Part shown: positions 21,760 through 32,694 of the stretch, piece by piece
Position numbering within the stretch: the stretch's first letter is position 1
Layout: each line of letters opens with the position of its first letter
Source: Arthrinium phaeospermum
Lineage: Eukaryota > Ascomycota > Sordariomycetes > Amphisphaeriales > Apiosporaceae
Assembly: GCA_006503535.1 (NCBI GenBank)
Contig: QYRS01000008.1
Coordinates: forward strand, 124,001-188,000
Reading direction: 5' to 3'
DNA: 64,000 bases
Program-made: the position numbers and the translations under genes
The notes under the pieces: generated by a model
What the model was told of the DNA's origin: nothing
Seen by the model: only the letters and a program-made list of their open reading frames with translations
Database searches by the model: none

Positions 21760-23781
21760 ATGAAGCTCTTCTCTTGCTTGCTAGTAGCTGTCGCTCCTGT
21801 CGTCGCTGCAGCGTCACGTTGCCATCTCGCCGCCGCCGCGGGATCAACGAACACCTGCAAGTGTTTCCCGGGAGACAGCTGCTGGCCTTCAACTGCAGAG
21901 TGGAATCGGCTGAACACCACTATCGGGGGTCGTCTGGTGAAGACAGTTCCCCTTGGCACGCCTTGCCATGGTTCGGATTATGATGCCGAAGTGTGCAAGA
22001 ACCTGCAGCAGCAGTGGCAGTTCGAGCATGTCCAGTCAGTCTGCCGTTCCGATTTCTGAGCCCCCACTTCCACGTCTGCGATTTGCTAATACCGGAGGCA
22101 GCATGAGCTCCTCTTCTTCGGTAATGGCGCCGTTCTTTGCCAACCAGAGCTGCGATCCTTTCCAGGCTAGGTCTCGTCCCTGCGAGCTGGGCAACTATGT
22201 TCGCTATGCTGTCAACGCCACTGGCGTCGACGACATCAAGGCGGCCATTGCCTTTTCCAAGGAAAAGAACATCCGATTCGTCATCCGCAACACTGGCCAC
22301 GACTATCTTGGACGTTCAACGGGTGCCGGAGCACTTGCTGTATGGACACACCACCTCAAGGACATCCAGTTCCTCGACATCAACGACAAAGGATACCAGG
22401 GGAAAGCCGTCAAACTCGGCGCCGGTGTCCAAGGATTTGACGTTTTAGAAGCTGGCCGTGATAAGGGGCTAGTCGTTGTTGGAGGCGAATGCCCTACTGT
22501 GGGTATTGCAGGTCAGTGATACCATGCACTTGTTTTCCATTTGAAACGTCGCTTCGTCTATCGAGAGCTGCCCTCGGGCTCAAGGACTACAGGAATACTC
22601 CTCGGGGAGACTTCTCGTGGCGTTAACTAGGCTGTCCGTAAGTCCGCATATGCTAACGTAGTCTCATCTTGTAGGTGGATATACCCAAGGAGGCGGACAT
22701 TCAGCTCTTAGCACCTCCTTTGGGTTAGCTGCGGATAATGTCTTGTCTTGGGAGGTCGTTACCGCTGATGGAACCTTTCTCGAGGCCAGCCAAACCGAGA
22801 ACCCCGATCTCTTTTGGGCTCTCAACGGGGGAGGCGGTAGCACGTTTGGCGTGGTGGTTTCAATGACTGTCAAGGCTTTCCCGGACGCCGCGATTGGCGG
22901 AGCGACCCTTTCCTTCTATGTGGAGAGCAACCCCAAGGAGAGCTTCTACGGGGCCATTCAAGCCTTCCACGAGGCGTTGCCGGCTATGGTTGATGCTGGA
23001 TCGATGGTTGTCTACTACTTCACCAACGAGTTCTTCATGATCTCGCCCCTGAACGCGTATAACAAGACAAAGGGGGAGGTCGAGACGATTCTCCGGCCCT
23101 ATGTTTCGGAGCTCGATTCTCTCGATATCAACTACACCGTGGCGTATAGTCAGTTTGGTAGCTACTACGAGCACTACGACCACTATTTCGGCCCGCTGCC
23201 TCTCGGCAACATCCAGGTTGGTATCGCGCAGTATGGTGCGCGACTGATCCCTCGCTCTGTGGCGGCCAACATATCCACGACCTGGCGAAGCGTTGCCGAG
23301 CAAGGAGTGACTTGGATCGGTGTCGGTACCGACGTCTCCTCCTTTGGCAACAGTGAGACCACATCTGTGCATCCAGCCTGGCGCGACGCCCTTGTTCACA
23401 CCACGTTCACCCTGCCCTGGAACTTCACAGCTCCCTGGGAAGACATGATCGCCCTGCAAGACAAGATGACCGAGAAGATCATGCCTGAAGTTGAGGCCGC
23501 CACAGCTGGCTCTGGCTCTTATGGTAAACATCGCCTCTGATCCAAACTCTCCTTTGCTACATGGTAGCATACTGGATGGATGACGGTTGCTAACAACTGA
23601 TTTAGTCAACGAGGGCGACTGGCGCCAGCCCAACTTCCAAGACACCTATTGGGGTTCCAATTACCAGAAACTGCTTGCTATCAAGAAAAAGTTCGACCCA
23701 GCCAACTTCTTCTACGCTACAGTCGGGGTAGGAAGTGAGGCTTGGAAGGTTGTCGAGGATGGCCGACTGTGCCCGGCGTAA
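21760..23781 (+). CDS. secreted BBE-type FAD-linked oxidoreductase
   Basis: Flavin oxidase of the berberine-bridge-enzyme-like (PCMH-type FAD-binding) family. Members oxidise sugars or secondary metabolites using O2; the substrate here is unknown. Exons 21760-22034, 22102-22511, 22675-23523 and 23606-23781 give 569 aa. A signal peptide is clear (residues 1-19). The FAD domain includes IRFVIRNTGHDYLGRS, with a His near residue 158 placed for 8-alpha-histidyl linkage. It also has VVGGECPTVGIAGGYTQGGG, with a Cys near residue 222 placed for 6-S-cysteinyl linkage, so bicovalent FAD is predicted. The C-terminal BBE motif is NEGDWRQPNFQDTYWGSNY...KFDPANFFYA. There are several N-glycosylation sequons. 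It is followed by a GNAT gene on the same strand and preceded by a divergent membrane protein; this is too little for calling a biosynthetic cluster. Confidence 0.94.
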
Positions 23782-24547
23782 GTTTGTGTCTGCATCTTCG
23801 TCCGCGCCCAAGCATTAACCACACAAGTAGGGCGGGTCCCCAGCCAGAAGATACCGGGATGCATGTTCTCCGCCGTGTAGAGCTTTGATGATTTGCCCCC
23901 GAGAACAACATGTACTTGGTCGATACCAGCTGTTGTTTTTGGCCGTATGCGTCATCCACTTGCTTGACGAAAGCCGGGAGCCATGTCCAATGTATCATAT
24001 CAAAATTGTGTACCTTAGATAAATGACATATAATACCTAATGATATAATAATACCCAGTGGCTGTTTCCAATGTCGACTTTTGCCTTTTATATAATATCG
24101 TTAATGATTGAGTTACTGCTTTAAAAGCAGGTAGGTACATAAACTAACACTGGGGCGGAAGCCGACGCCAGCAAGCCGAAGCCGACACGCCGACTGAGAC
24201 AACCGTCGGCCTCAGCGTCTCGGCTTCAGTGTCCAGCCAGGTGAGGATAGGCATTGTATCCATCACAACCGATATTACGAGAAGCAGGTAGGCTGGATAA
24301 ATGAAGTCCAATAGTGTAAGCTGATGGAAGCCGGGCAGTGACTCAGATGACCCTGCCCCACTGTAGCACAGCGCGATGGATATGATTGGTATAAATACAG
24401 GATGACTTCGACCGGTGGTACAGCCAGGTCCTACCCGGGGCTTATACACAGTCGTTCGCATCAATCTATACCCAGTCGTCACTTGGCCACGTCAGAACCT
24501 GGACTAACTTTCATCTAGACCTGTCTCGAGATTGTCATCTAGATACA
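23782..24547. other. intergenic spacer with an AT-rich patch
   Basis: AT-rich at about 23995-24130. The minus-strand frame 24144-24482 has one hydrophobic stretch but no family match, so it is not called. It holds the promoter of the GNAT gene. Confidence 0.5.
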
Positions 24548-25242
24548 ATGGCGACTCTGCAAACAGAAACACCCATTGGTGCTCTCCCAGCCCCCATCGT
24601 GACAACCCCCAAATGCTATCTCCGGTCCTATGACCCACGGGATGCGCCTGCCGCGTCCTCGTTGGCCAACGACGCCGAGGTGGTCCGTTTCCTACGTGAC
24701 CGGTTCCCCCACCCCTACACACTGGAGGACTCGCAAACGTTCATCAAGTCGACGCTGGAGGCGGATCCGGTCCTCGATTTCGCCATCTTCGCCACGCCAG
24801 GCGCCGGCAATGAAGGAGGCGAGGGAGAATTCGCGGGCGGCATGGGCCTGACGCCGGGCCGCGACGTCCAGTCCCGTACGTGGGAGCTCGGATACTGGAT
24901 CGGGCAGAAGTTCTGGGGACAGGGCATCGCGACCATGGCCGTCAAGGCATTTGCGCGCTGGGCCTTCCAGACGTTCCCCGAGCTGCACCGGCTCGAGGCC
25001 GAGGCCTACCATCTGAACGCCGGGAGCATCCGAGTCCTGGAGAAGGCCGGATTCACCAAGGACGGGGTCAGGCGCGGCGCCGCTTGCAAAAAGGGCGTGG
25101 TTATGGTCAGTTCCCGATTGCTATCGAGCCTCCCCCTGACCAGTATGACTTCGCCGTTTGTGGTATATGCTGACTCACGATCACCCATCAGGATGTGCAT
25201 GTGTATGGGCTGCTTCGGACCGAGGTGGATCAACTGGAATGA
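24548..25242 (+). CDS. GNAT-family N-acetyltransferase (RimJ/RimL-like)
   Basis: Acetyl-CoA-dependent acetyltransferase of the GNAT_3 (RimJ/RimL-like) type; the substrate is unknown. Two exons, 24548-25105 and 25192-25242, give 202 aa (VVM before the GTCAGT donor, DVHVYGLLRTEVDQLE after CATCAG). N-terminal part: LRSYDPRDAPAASSLANDAEVVRFLRD and the HPYTLEDSQTFI block. The acetyl-CoA-binding loop is ELGYWIGQKFWGQGIATMAV. The later helix and strand read AEAYHLNAGSIRVLEKAGF, a standard GNAT ending, and the last exon supplies the final beta strand (VHVYGLLRTEV). Reading through the intron would give a longer and unlikely C-terminus. Confidence 0.92.
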
Positions 25243-25782
25243 CGCTGGAACGGCCAGGGCGGGAAAAGCCTTCCCATACGGATTGCTGCCTACCATTTCT
25301 AGATGCGGTAGCGCAGAAGCTTCGGAAGCATTAGACTTCACACGGCTCCTAATCTATAACCCGAGGGATGAACAAGAAGTCTACCTTGATATCCCTTGTA
25401 TTTGAATGGGCATGCAGCCATACAATCACCTGTGCTCTCCTCGTAAGGGCGTATGCGTTTAGTCAGAGATCGTGGCCATGGTTAATAGAAACGCCCCTAT
25501 GGAGGTGGACCGCTCCGCACTGCTGGCCCAAAGCGGCCTTGCCGCGTTTAGTCAGTACGCGCAGCGGATTGTAATCAGCGGGATGGGGAAACATTCTCGC
25601 CATCTTGGCCACAAATCATAAGGTGCGATTTCCAGGGAGCAGCAAAACCAGCGAAGCATGTGACAGAGCCAGGGAGATTTCCCAGCCATATGGCGCCGTC
25701 TATTCATGGCACGGTATACAAATACAAAGTGCTCTCATCAAGATCTGATGTCGTCCATAACCGTTGCGTAACCCTGCTACTT
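25243..25782. other. convergent intergenic spacer
   Basis: Contains the 3' ends of the GNAT gene and the proteasome beta2 gene. Nothing else recognised. Confidence 0.6.
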
Positions 25783-26659
25783 TCACGAGTCCACCTCCAT
25801 CTGCTCTCCCTCCACAGTCTGCACACTGACGTACTTGCCGATTTCATCCTTAGTGATGATCTTCTCGTTCAAAACAGCCGTGGTGCCCCGTGCAAACTTG
25901 TAGTTCTTGAGCTTCTGACTCCGCTCGTTGGGCTTGACGTAGCCTCTGTGCAGGGTAGTCTTGTCTGGTGTGATGACCGCCACATCCACGTTGGATCCAG
26001 ATCCAAGATCGTTGAAGATACCGGCTTGGATCGCCTCGGAGCAGAGCTTCATGGCATCTTCCTGGGTCAGGGTAGGCTTCCACTGCGTCTCGAAGACGGA
26101 CATGGCAGCCAAAGAACCAGAACCCATGGTGACGTACGGCAGCTTATCCGTGCTTCCGTGGGCGTGGACGGTGAAGAGATGGACGCCTGTCGGGTCGACA
26201 CCAGCCACGACCAGGTAGGCGCCGATGTGACCTTGGTATCGGAAGAGGTGCTGCTTCAGCAGGGTCATGCATGTGACGACACGAGGCTTCCGGCCTGTGG
26301 ACAGGGAGTGAAGCTCCAGTTGGGAGGAGATGAGGGCGGTGGTGAACTCTGTATCGGCAGCAGTACCGGCACCCGCACACCAAATCTGGGGCGCTATGTA
26401 GTGAAGCTTCTCGCAGTTCTTATCGGCAACGATGGGACCGCTCGTGGCTCGGGTATCAGCAGCGATCTGGTAGACAGGTCAGTTGGTTATTTGTCCCGAG
26501 ACTTGACGTAAGTGCAAGGAGGGCAAGACGTACCACCACGCCGCCATCGTATATGCAACCAACGATGGTAGTGCCTGTGCTGGTGGCCTTGGGTAGAGGG
26601 ACACCGCGCGCATGAAGGGCCGCATTGCGGTTGTAGTTGGAGAAGTCGAAGCCAGGCAT
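25783..26659 (-). CDS. PUP1: 20S proteasome subunit beta2 (Pup1)
   Basis: Trypsin-like catalytic subunit of the 20S core particle. Exons 26534-26659 and 25783-26466 encode 269 aa. The propeptide of about 29 residues ends STG, followed by the mature N-terminal Thr ([13 protein letters not shown]), the nucleophile. IAADTRAT supplies Asp17 and [11 protein letters not shown] supplies Lys33 of the catalytic triad. [16 protein letters not shown] carries the conserved GSGS loop. The long beta2-specific C-terminal arm ([18 protein letters not shown]...[10 protein letters not shown]) is present. The start at 26659 ([12 protein letters not shown]) is the family start; an in-frame codon further upstream is less likely. 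Confidence 0.97.
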
Positions 26660-27564
26660 GATGGCTGCTTCGAGAATAGGTCGCAGTACGATCGGATTGC
26701 AAGCCAACTCCCGATGGAGGGGGGGATTTCAGTGAATGTTGTTTGGGTGGATGGAGGTAGGATCACGATGAAGCTGGTTATGGGTGTGGTGCTGTCCGGG
26801 TCGGGCGCTTCGTTGACGACTGGGTGGTGATGGAACGGATGCCTTCGCTAGTGATGAGGCAGGCTGGAACGCTGACGAACAGCTGGAGCTGCCTTGAAGC
26901 TCGGACATGGACGCCCACTAAACACGCCTTGTACTCAGGTACCTACGGTTACTAGCCTGAGGTCCGCTACTGGGCTGGATCGATGTGATTGATTGATTGA
27001 AAGATGCGCTGGGGGGGAGCTTCCCTGGCACCTGGGTTACAAAGTATGTAGGTACATCACTACCTTCCCTACCTAAGAAGACCAGCCTCTGCGAGCGTTG
27101 GAACTCGTATTCTATGGTGTTCAGAGTGAAAAACATGCACCTGATGACTATAGTACACATGCATTCTTTGATCCTGCCCCGATTCATTGCGTAGAACCGG
27201 CAAGTATCTACCTATGTTGGGTTGCTTCTTAAGAGTAGCGGGAACAACAAAGGCCCCGAGCTGCTGCTGGACGACAGCATTCAAGGGAGGGCCCATTAAA
27301 AAGTGGCCTTGGCTTCGATAGCTACCTTGCCTGTAAAGGTCAGTCACGTCGTCGTCGCGATTACCTGCCTCTTACATTTACAGCCTCTAATAATCCCATT
27401 CATCAGGCAGGATTTTTCTTTCGTCTTTTGTCTTCTTCTGCCTCCGCCCCGATCACCACCAGCGACGCGATACGCGACAAGACCTCGTTACTACCGATGC
27501 ACATTAACCCCTTCTAGAAGAGCACCTGGCCCTCTTGTCCGAAACTGGGAACTTGTCAACAGGC
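26660..27564. promoter_or_regulatory. divergent promoter region, PUP1 / NUP159
   Basis: About 900 bases between divergently transcribed housekeeping genes, holding both promoters. I did not find a yeast-type Rpn4 (GGTGGCAAA) box. No other gene seen. Confidence 0.45.
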
Positions 27565-30500
27565 ATGGCTTTTGGCTTTGGGAATGTTGGCAATGCCCTG
27601 GGCCCTGGGCCAGCCCAAGGGACAGGAGCAGGATCCGTCAACCAAGGACCAGACTTGGAACTTGTTTCCACCGAAAACCTCGGTTTTCTATCCATAGCCG
27701 GTGACGCCAAACTCCGCTTCACCTCTGCATGGTCTCCTGCCCCTGCTCAGAACGCCTCGCTCCTCACCATTGCTTCGCGGAAAGGCCTCGTCGCCGCAGC
27801 CGGCCCTGACGGCCTCACCATTGCGACCACCGAAAATGTGCGCAAAGCCTTCGCCGGTTCGAAAGACGGCGACAGCGATTTTCGATCATTCAACCCAGAG
27901 CTGAAGCTACCGTTGCCCACGAGGATATGCCAACTCACCTTCACGGCCGACGAGAACTATCTCGTTCTGTCGGCCGAAAATGGAGGTGGTTTGGCTGTCT
28001 ACGATGTTCAAGCTCTCCTCCAGGGCTCGACCAGTCCCGCCTTCGAGATTCCAACCAACGGGGAGTCGTTGAGGGCCCTGATACCGAATCCAATGCCCGA
28101 GAAGGGGGAGTTATGCGCTGTCGTCACAGACAAAGGCAATCTGCTCATAGCAGATATGAAGAAGAAGGATTTTGTCGCCGGGAAGAACGGCCAGATATTG
28201 AAGGACCAGGTCAGTTGCGTCGCCTGGAGTACCAAGGGCAAACAGCTGGTTGCTGGATTAGGCGATGGCACAATACAACAGATGACGCCTACTGGCGACT
28301 TGAAGGCTACGATTCCCCAGCCTCCATCTTTGAACGGGAGCTTCTTTGGTATGTTGACACCGGTATTTTCCGTCTCGAGTAACTACTTACCATGGCAGTT
28401 TCCTTCCTGGCCTGGTTGGAGAACGATTTGTTCTTGTCCATTCATATTTCTACGGCCGAACAAACGCCTCAGTCTTGTTATCACTTGATAACTCGCCAAG
28501 GCCCGAATTTCAATTTTCAGAAGATGACGGACCCGGTCGACCCCTTCGGGAGCCCCAAAGTTCCTCATCATACAGCAGCACGTTTAAAGGATTTCGACCC
28601 AAATCTGCAGGATCTTCTGGTCTTCTCCTCGACTGCAACCCCTGACATTGGCCTGATGTCGCGTTCGAAAACGCCTCTGACCTCGGACATGGATGCAGCT
28701 AAGATAACGGGCGTCTTCACAACCACGGAGCTCGCAGACGACTCCAAGCGTGCAACCTTGCCAATGGGAGAAAGCCTGGACAGCGGCTTGCCTGTGGGCA
28801 CGGCTCTTGACTTGTCGAGTAAAGAGTCTGTCTATAAGCCTATCCCGACTGACGAGATGGAGCAGTCCGCAGGTCCATTGCCGGGGTATTGGGTCCTCAA
28901 CGATGAAGGCGTGCTATCGGCGTGGTGGATCATTTATAACGAGTCGATTCGAGCAGGCACCACTTACCGCAACCTGGTAGCTGCCGAGGGCAGTGCACCT
29001 GCAGCAGCTGCAGCAGCTCAGCCAGCCCAGCCGAATGCGTTTGGTGCGCCCAGCACCTCTACTGGGACACAAGCTCAGCCAAGCACGTCGAGTCCGTTCG
29101 GCGCAGCGAGTGCCTCACCATTCGGGGCACCATCTGGCCCTGGCAAACCGGCTTTCGGCGGACCTTCGGCGTTGGGAGCCAAGTCATCGCCCTGGAGTTC
29201 GCAACCGGCAAGTTCAAGCACTGGCGGTGCTGCTTTCGGCTCGAGTGCTTTTGGGGGTCAACCTGCAGCCTCGGCCCCGAAATTTGGGACTCCTTCATTT
29301 GGCCAGCAGTCGGGGATTGGGGCCAAAGCCTCTCCATGGGCTACGGCATCAACCTCTACGAGCACGCCTGCTTTTGGGCAGTCTGGATTTGGTATTGGAT
29401 CTGCTAGCTCGGCAGCACCCTTCGGAAGCGCGGCTGGAACAGCGAAGCCATCTGGTGGGTTTGCCAGTTTCGCGAACCAGGGTGGATTCGCGGCTTTGAG
29501 CAATGGTGGTGCTAAGAGTGGGACAAGCATCTTTGCTTCAAACAAACCGACTGAGACTTCCATGGAGGCCAACAGCAGTACCTCGTTCCCGCCGCCGAGC
29601 TCCAAGCCAGCAGGGGGGGCAAATGCTTTCGGCTCCCAACCGTTCAAGCTTACTTCTAGTTTCCAGCGCGACCCTAATGAGAAGGCGGACGATGGCTCTA
29701 AGGAAGCCTCTTCTGGGGGTATGTCCATGTTTGGGAGTGGGTTTGCCTCTGCAATCGGAGAAGCTGCTGCACCAACTAGTCCTGGCCCGTTTGGAAGCAA
29801 GGAACAATCTACGACACCTACGACAACTCCAGCTCCATCCAAGTTCTTCTCACAGACTGCCACCGCGCCATCGGGCGGCGGAATCTTCGGCCAGCCCTCG
29901 AAGCCCACGTCGAGCATTTTCGGCGCCCCCAAGGTCAAAGTTGAGCCGGAATCGCCGAAGCCGCTCTCCGGTGTACCGAGCGCTCCTCTTCCCCCTGATT
30001 CTACCAGTAAGGCATCCTTTCCATTGGGCGAGTCATCATCCTCATCAACAACATCAATAGGTTCCCCAGATTCCAGGAAATCACCCGAAGAAGCTCCCCT
30101 GCCTCCCGGTTTCCCAACTTCGAAGAGTAAGCCGGCAGAAAAGTTACCGTTGCCACCGGACTCCCCACCTTCGCGTGGCGATGACATTCCATTGCCGCCT
30201 GACCCGTCTACAAACAAGAAGGTATACGATGTGAAGTTTCCTCCCCTCCCCGGAGAGAAAGAAGAGGCCAAGCCCAAGCCTGAGGCCTCTAATGATGCGC
30301 CATTACCCCCCGATCCTACAACAAACAAAAAGGTATACGATGTGAAGTTCCAGCCAGTTCCAGGGGTCGCATCCCAACCTGCGAAGCCGCGGTCTGTCTT
30401 TGACCGGGATCCTCCCAAGTCCACCGGGATGTTCATGTTCCCCACAAATCCACCGCCCGTCTCGGATAGTGAAGAAGACGACGAGTCGGATGAAGCTGAA

Positions 30501-32075
30501 GGAGAAGACGCCAGTGAAGCCGGCACCGAAGGTAGTGGTGTTGATGTCGCTAAAGATCTGAGCCCGCCTCCAGGAAGCAAAGATGGGAAAGACAAATCGC
30601 CAGGGTTCACCCCCCAAAGCTCGTTTGACGGATTGGGTGGCAGCTTCTCGACAATATCTCGGCCAGAACCGGAGCGTAAATCCCTGTTTGGTAACACGGG
30701 GCAAGGAATACCAACGTTCCCACAACCCAATCCCATCAGCCCCCGTTCACCAAGTCCGATACGCGGGGCCATCCCACCAAGGGTAATGGGAAGTGAACAG
30801 AGCAGGTCGTTCAGTGCCCCGGGGATGGCATCACAGCTCCTGGGTGCATCGCAGAGACCCCAAAGCCGACCAATCAGTGGACGAGAAAGCGTCACGGTCG
30901 ATTCACACATAGAGCAACAGCGCAAGGCTCGCGAGAGGAAGGAAGCCGAGGAGGCAGTGCTGTTGGTCGACGAAGAAGACGAGCGGAAACAGGAACTGCT
31001 TAGTGCTAGCATCAAGCCGACCCTGGAGCTTGACGAGTTCATCGCACACGCCGGCCCAGCCCCAGCTGCCGACAACAATATCCCTGCCCAAGTCGAAGCA
31101 GTGTATCGCGATATCAACGCAATGATCGATACGCTCGGGCTCAATGGGCGGTCCCTTGCCAACTTCATTGCCGGTCACTCCGAAGCGCTCCGGCATGAAA
31201 GACGTGAAAAGGAGGATCTCTCCAACCCGGATGACTGGACTATTGGCGAGCTCGAGGATCTGAGCAGGATCATTACGAGGGACCTAGCCCATGACTTGAG
31301 AGAAGCCCGTATCAACGATGCCGAGGACAAGGTAGCCGAATGCCAGGACTTGCTGCGGGACCTCATCCGCGACCGCAGCAAGCGCAACGATCTTCAGAAG
31401 ATTATCCACGCTCGCTTTGATCCTGACCAAGTCACCGCAAACCGAGCCCTGCCATTGTCGACCGAGCAGGCAGGACGGCAGGGTGACCTTCGGCGGGATC
31501 TGGCCCACTTCACCAGGCTCTTGGCCGAGACGGAAGAGGCCCTGACCATGCTAAGAGCCAAGATCGCAGCGGCTGGCGGCGCCAATGGAAAGGGCGGCCC
31601 AGTGCCTACAATAGAGGCCGTGGTACGCACCATCACTAAGATGACGGCCATGGCCGAGAAGCGCAGCGGCGATGTCGACCTATTGGAGAACCGGATGCGG
31701 TCCCTGCGTTTCGCGTCGCCTGGCACTCTGAACTTTGGGTCCAGCACCCGGAGCCGCGAGGGCTCCCCCTTCAACACGCCCAAGAAGCAGCTGACCTCGT
31801 CCTTCATGTTCTCGCCCGACCGGTCGTTCCGCGAGAGCACCCCGGGCCACCATCCCCGCGCTAGCGCCATGCGCCACTCGCTCTCGGCGTCGGTGGCCAG
31901 CATCGGCGGCGGCATGTTCGCGGTGCCGCCCCGGAAGAAGATGAGCGGCTTTGGCGAGGTCGAGAAGAAGGCGGTCAAGGAGCGAAGGGCCCGCCGGTCC
32001 GTCGTCCTGGGCAAGGTCAGGAATGCGGTGGAGCAGAGAGGGCCGGTCGTCATTGCGCTCGACGAAACAGATTGA
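27565..32075 (+). CDS. NUP159: nucleoporin Nup159 (Nup214-like)
   Basis: Cytoplasmic-filament nucleoporin; its N-terminal beta-propeller anchors the mRNA-export helicase Dbp5 in yeast. Exons 27565-28348 and 28399-32075 give 1,486 aa. Residues to about 490 form the propeller (FTADENYLVLSAENGGGLAVYD, VSCVAWSTKGKQLVAGLGDG, FVSFLAWLENDLFL). Then comes a long FG region rich in Ala, Ser, Gly and Pro (PFGA, AFG, FG, SIFGA). A stretch of repeated PLPPD/PLPP motifs and an acidic Ser/Asp/Glu tract (about 30460-30540) follow. The C-terminal ~350 residues are predicted coiled coil (QQRKARERKEAEE..., DLAHDLREARINDAEDKVAECQDLLRDLI), the part that would join the Nup82 complex. The only intron is 50 nt. The frame is clean throughout. 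Confidence 0.93.
30181..30363 (+). repeat. in-frame duplicated segment in NUP159 (PLPPD-NKKVYDVKF)
   Basis: The coding sequence holds two near-identical units of about 22 residues, each with PLPPD, then TNKKVYDVKF, then a Pro-Gly ending, at about 30190-30255 and 30300-30363. They are separated by a short acidic/basic linker. Looser PLPP units precede them. Confidence 0.85.
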
Positions 32076-32207
32076 GCGAAGAGGGAACGCAAGGGAACGC
32101 AAGGGGGTGGGACATTTTTATGTAACGATTACGACGTTAGACCAAAACACCAAAATCTGTATCACAACATGTAGCAACATGTAACTGTAGTCTAGTTTTC
32201 TTGGACG

Positions 32208-32242
<35 letters not shown>

Positions 32243-32694
32243 TGAGAACCCTGGAGCACATTGCGCATCATTGAAGCCCATCGAATCTCGCATCCGGCAT
32301 TTGATCGTCTCTGCCTGGTCTGACAGTGACCATGTTCGATAATGCAGTTTGTACACAACTTATCTATAAGCACCACCACAGAAATCATCATTCTACGATT
32401 ATACAGCCAGACGTCCCGAGATCTAATTAGATGATCCTTAGATAATCCATATATCAACAGTTTAAATTTAGGGGGTATAACACAAGTAACAACCCAATTT
32501 GGCCTTTGGGTTAGGGAGCCGCACAAAACCAGCATGCTCTTCAATATGGCCTCTTCTTCCTCGCCATCCTCTCCCTCACTCTATCTGCCTATTAGCGGGG
32601 GAAAGAATCGATATCCTCCCGTCTCTTCTTCACATTGGGAAGACTAGTCAAAAACCCACTGCTGCTCGAGAAAAAAAAACACTCGTATCTCGAC
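32076..32694. other. convergent intergenic spacer with an A31 run
   Basis: Between the 3' ends of NUP159 and the dynein intermediate chain gene. AT-rich in its middle (32390-32480). Besides the homopolymer no feature is recognised. Confidence 0.6.
32208..32238. repeat. A31 homopolymer
   Basis: Thirty-one consecutive A on the plus strand, about 130 bases past the NUP159 stop codon. It may be genomic slippage DNA; it lies where a poly(A) tail could have been inserted, but no retrotransposed sequence precedes it. Confidence 0.95.

Noticed and set aside
22860..23645. 261-residue antisense frame across the FAD oxidase
   Set aside because: Shadow of a real conserved gene on the plus strand; no family signature of its own.
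24144..24482. Minus-strand frame with a hydrophobic stretch (LLDFIYPAYLLLVISVVMDT)
   Set aside because: One hydrophobic segment only, no family resemblance, and it lies in a promoter spacer; it might be a gene fragment but this cannot be supported.
29258..31168. 636-residue open frame antisense to NUP159
   Set aside because: It mirrors the repetitive FG and Pro-rich coding strand; the composition (Gly/Ser/Leu/Pro) follows from the sense codons, and there are no domain motifs.
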